In this document: positions 6,209-6,670 of the stretch, piece by piece | Layout of the letters: every line of letters begins with the position of its first letter | Numbering within the stretch: position 1 is the first letter of the stretch | Assembly (NCBI GenBank): GCA_938015405.1 | Contig: CALLPZ010000212.1 | Span: forward strand, 1-6,670 | DNA: 6,670 nucleotides | Direction: 5' to 3' | Source of the DNA: an uncultured Pseudanabaenaceae cyanobacterium | GTDB lineage: Bacteria > Cyanobacteriota > Cyanobacteriia > PCC-9006 > JAAUQQ01 | Program-made: the position numbers and the translations under genes | The notes under the pieces: generated by a model | The model's database searches: none | What the model was told of the DNA's origin: nothing | What the model saw: the letters and a program-made list of their open reading frames with translations, nothing else

Positions 6209-6288
6209 GACTGGGCCTGCTCCTCTGTCAATTCTGTCGACTCATAGAAATCGTCAGTCAAGCAGGAGTCATCGTGTCATAACTCCCT

Positions 6289-6328
6289 AGGATGACTTCG
6301 CTACTGATAGCGAAGTCGTCCTTTTTTT
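6289..6328 (+). terminator. Rho-independent terminator of the wzz-type gene
   Basis: The stem 6289-6303 pairs with 6308-6322 over 15 positions, with one T-G wobble (6293/6318) and the loop CTGA. It runs directly into seven Ts (6322-6328). It begins 81 bases after the stop codon, and no downstream plus-strand gene follows before the window ends. Confidence 0.93.
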
Positions 6329-6670
6329 ATGAAGGGAAATAAGCCTACTTGCGGAGCAACAATAGCCTCTTCGACAAGGCACGGTTTGTCCCAATTTCAA
6401 GACCAAAAAGCTCCAGTACTGCCATAATCACAACCAATAAAAATTTCTTTTTCCAAATCTTTTAAGTAGATATCCTAAGAACTTAAGCAGAGTAAAACAA
6501 TAAATTTATCCAAGCAAAAAAGACTTTTACCAGAATCAAATTAGACCCACAAATGTTACTTTCACGCACTTTCAAATATATTCGAAATTCCTATATAAGA
6601 AACTAATTCAAATCCAGGTATTTCCATAAATCTGAAGTGAAGTATACGCAATTCACTGTCCTCAAAATTA
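6329..6670. other. AT-rich region without genes
   Basis: No open frame of note and no RNA gene is seen in these 342 bases. Hand counting gives about 29% GC over 6421-6660, against 53% for a sample of the preceding gene. It is probably the upstream region of a gene beyond the right edge, or the edge of a compositionally different segment. Confidence 0.6.
6571..6599 (+). promoter_or_regulatory. Possible promoter reading out of the window
   Basis: TTCAAA (6571-6576, 4 of 6 to TTGACA) and TATAAG (6594-6599, 5 of 6 to TATAAT) are 17 bases apart. In DNA this AT-rich such pairs arise often by chance, so support is weak. It would drive a gene to the right of the window. Confidence 0.28.

Noticed and set aside
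1..6670. CRISPR array, mobile element, defence or toxin-antitoxin system
   Set aside because: No regularly spaced direct repeats, terminal inverted repeats with a transposase, integrase, nuclease or small toxin-antitoxin pair could be seen on either strand.

Overview
The window reads as chromosomal DNA from a cyanobacterium. The evidence is the set of encoded proteins (a PAP/fibrillin-family protein, a DUF3134 protein, and a MraY that starts MDAK as I recall for cyanobacterial MraY proteins) plus three copies of the HIP1 octamer GCGATCGC, a cyanobacterial genome signature. Coding DNA sampled by hand is about 53% GC. I cannot name a genus from this sequence.

Layout. Positions 25-106 hold a tRNA-Leu(UAG) on the minus strand. 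Behind it, also on the minus strand, is a 194-residue PAP/fibrillin protein (204-788). A 475-base gap separates it from a divergent plus-strand gene for a 77-residue acidic DUF3134 protein (1264-1497). A roughly 700-base non-coding stretch follows, with a striking 22-bp hairpin at 1677-1730. Next is mraY (2199-3317, plus, GTG start), which converges on a TetR-family regulator (3425-4033, minus). The two share one strong bidirectional terminator. After a 678-base gap, part of it carrying overlapping dyads upstream of tetR, comes a 498-residue Wzz/GumC-type polysaccharide chain-length protein (4712-6208, plus). It ends at a strong Rho-independent terminator at 6289-6328. The last 340 bases contain no gene and are very AT-rich (about 29% GC over 6421-6660).

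How the genes relate. They look like separate transcription units, not one pathway operon. MraY makes lipid I for peptidoglycan and the Wzz/GumC protein acts in exopolysaccharide or O-antigen assembly, so both concern the envelope, but tetR and two terminators lie between them. The TetR protein probably regulates itself; its other targets cannot be read here. I see no CRISPR array, transposase, integrase, toxin-antitoxin pair or defence cassette. The window is mostly ordinary core genome. The most unexplained signals are the 1677-1730 hairpin, the dyads upstream of tetR and the AT-rich right end.
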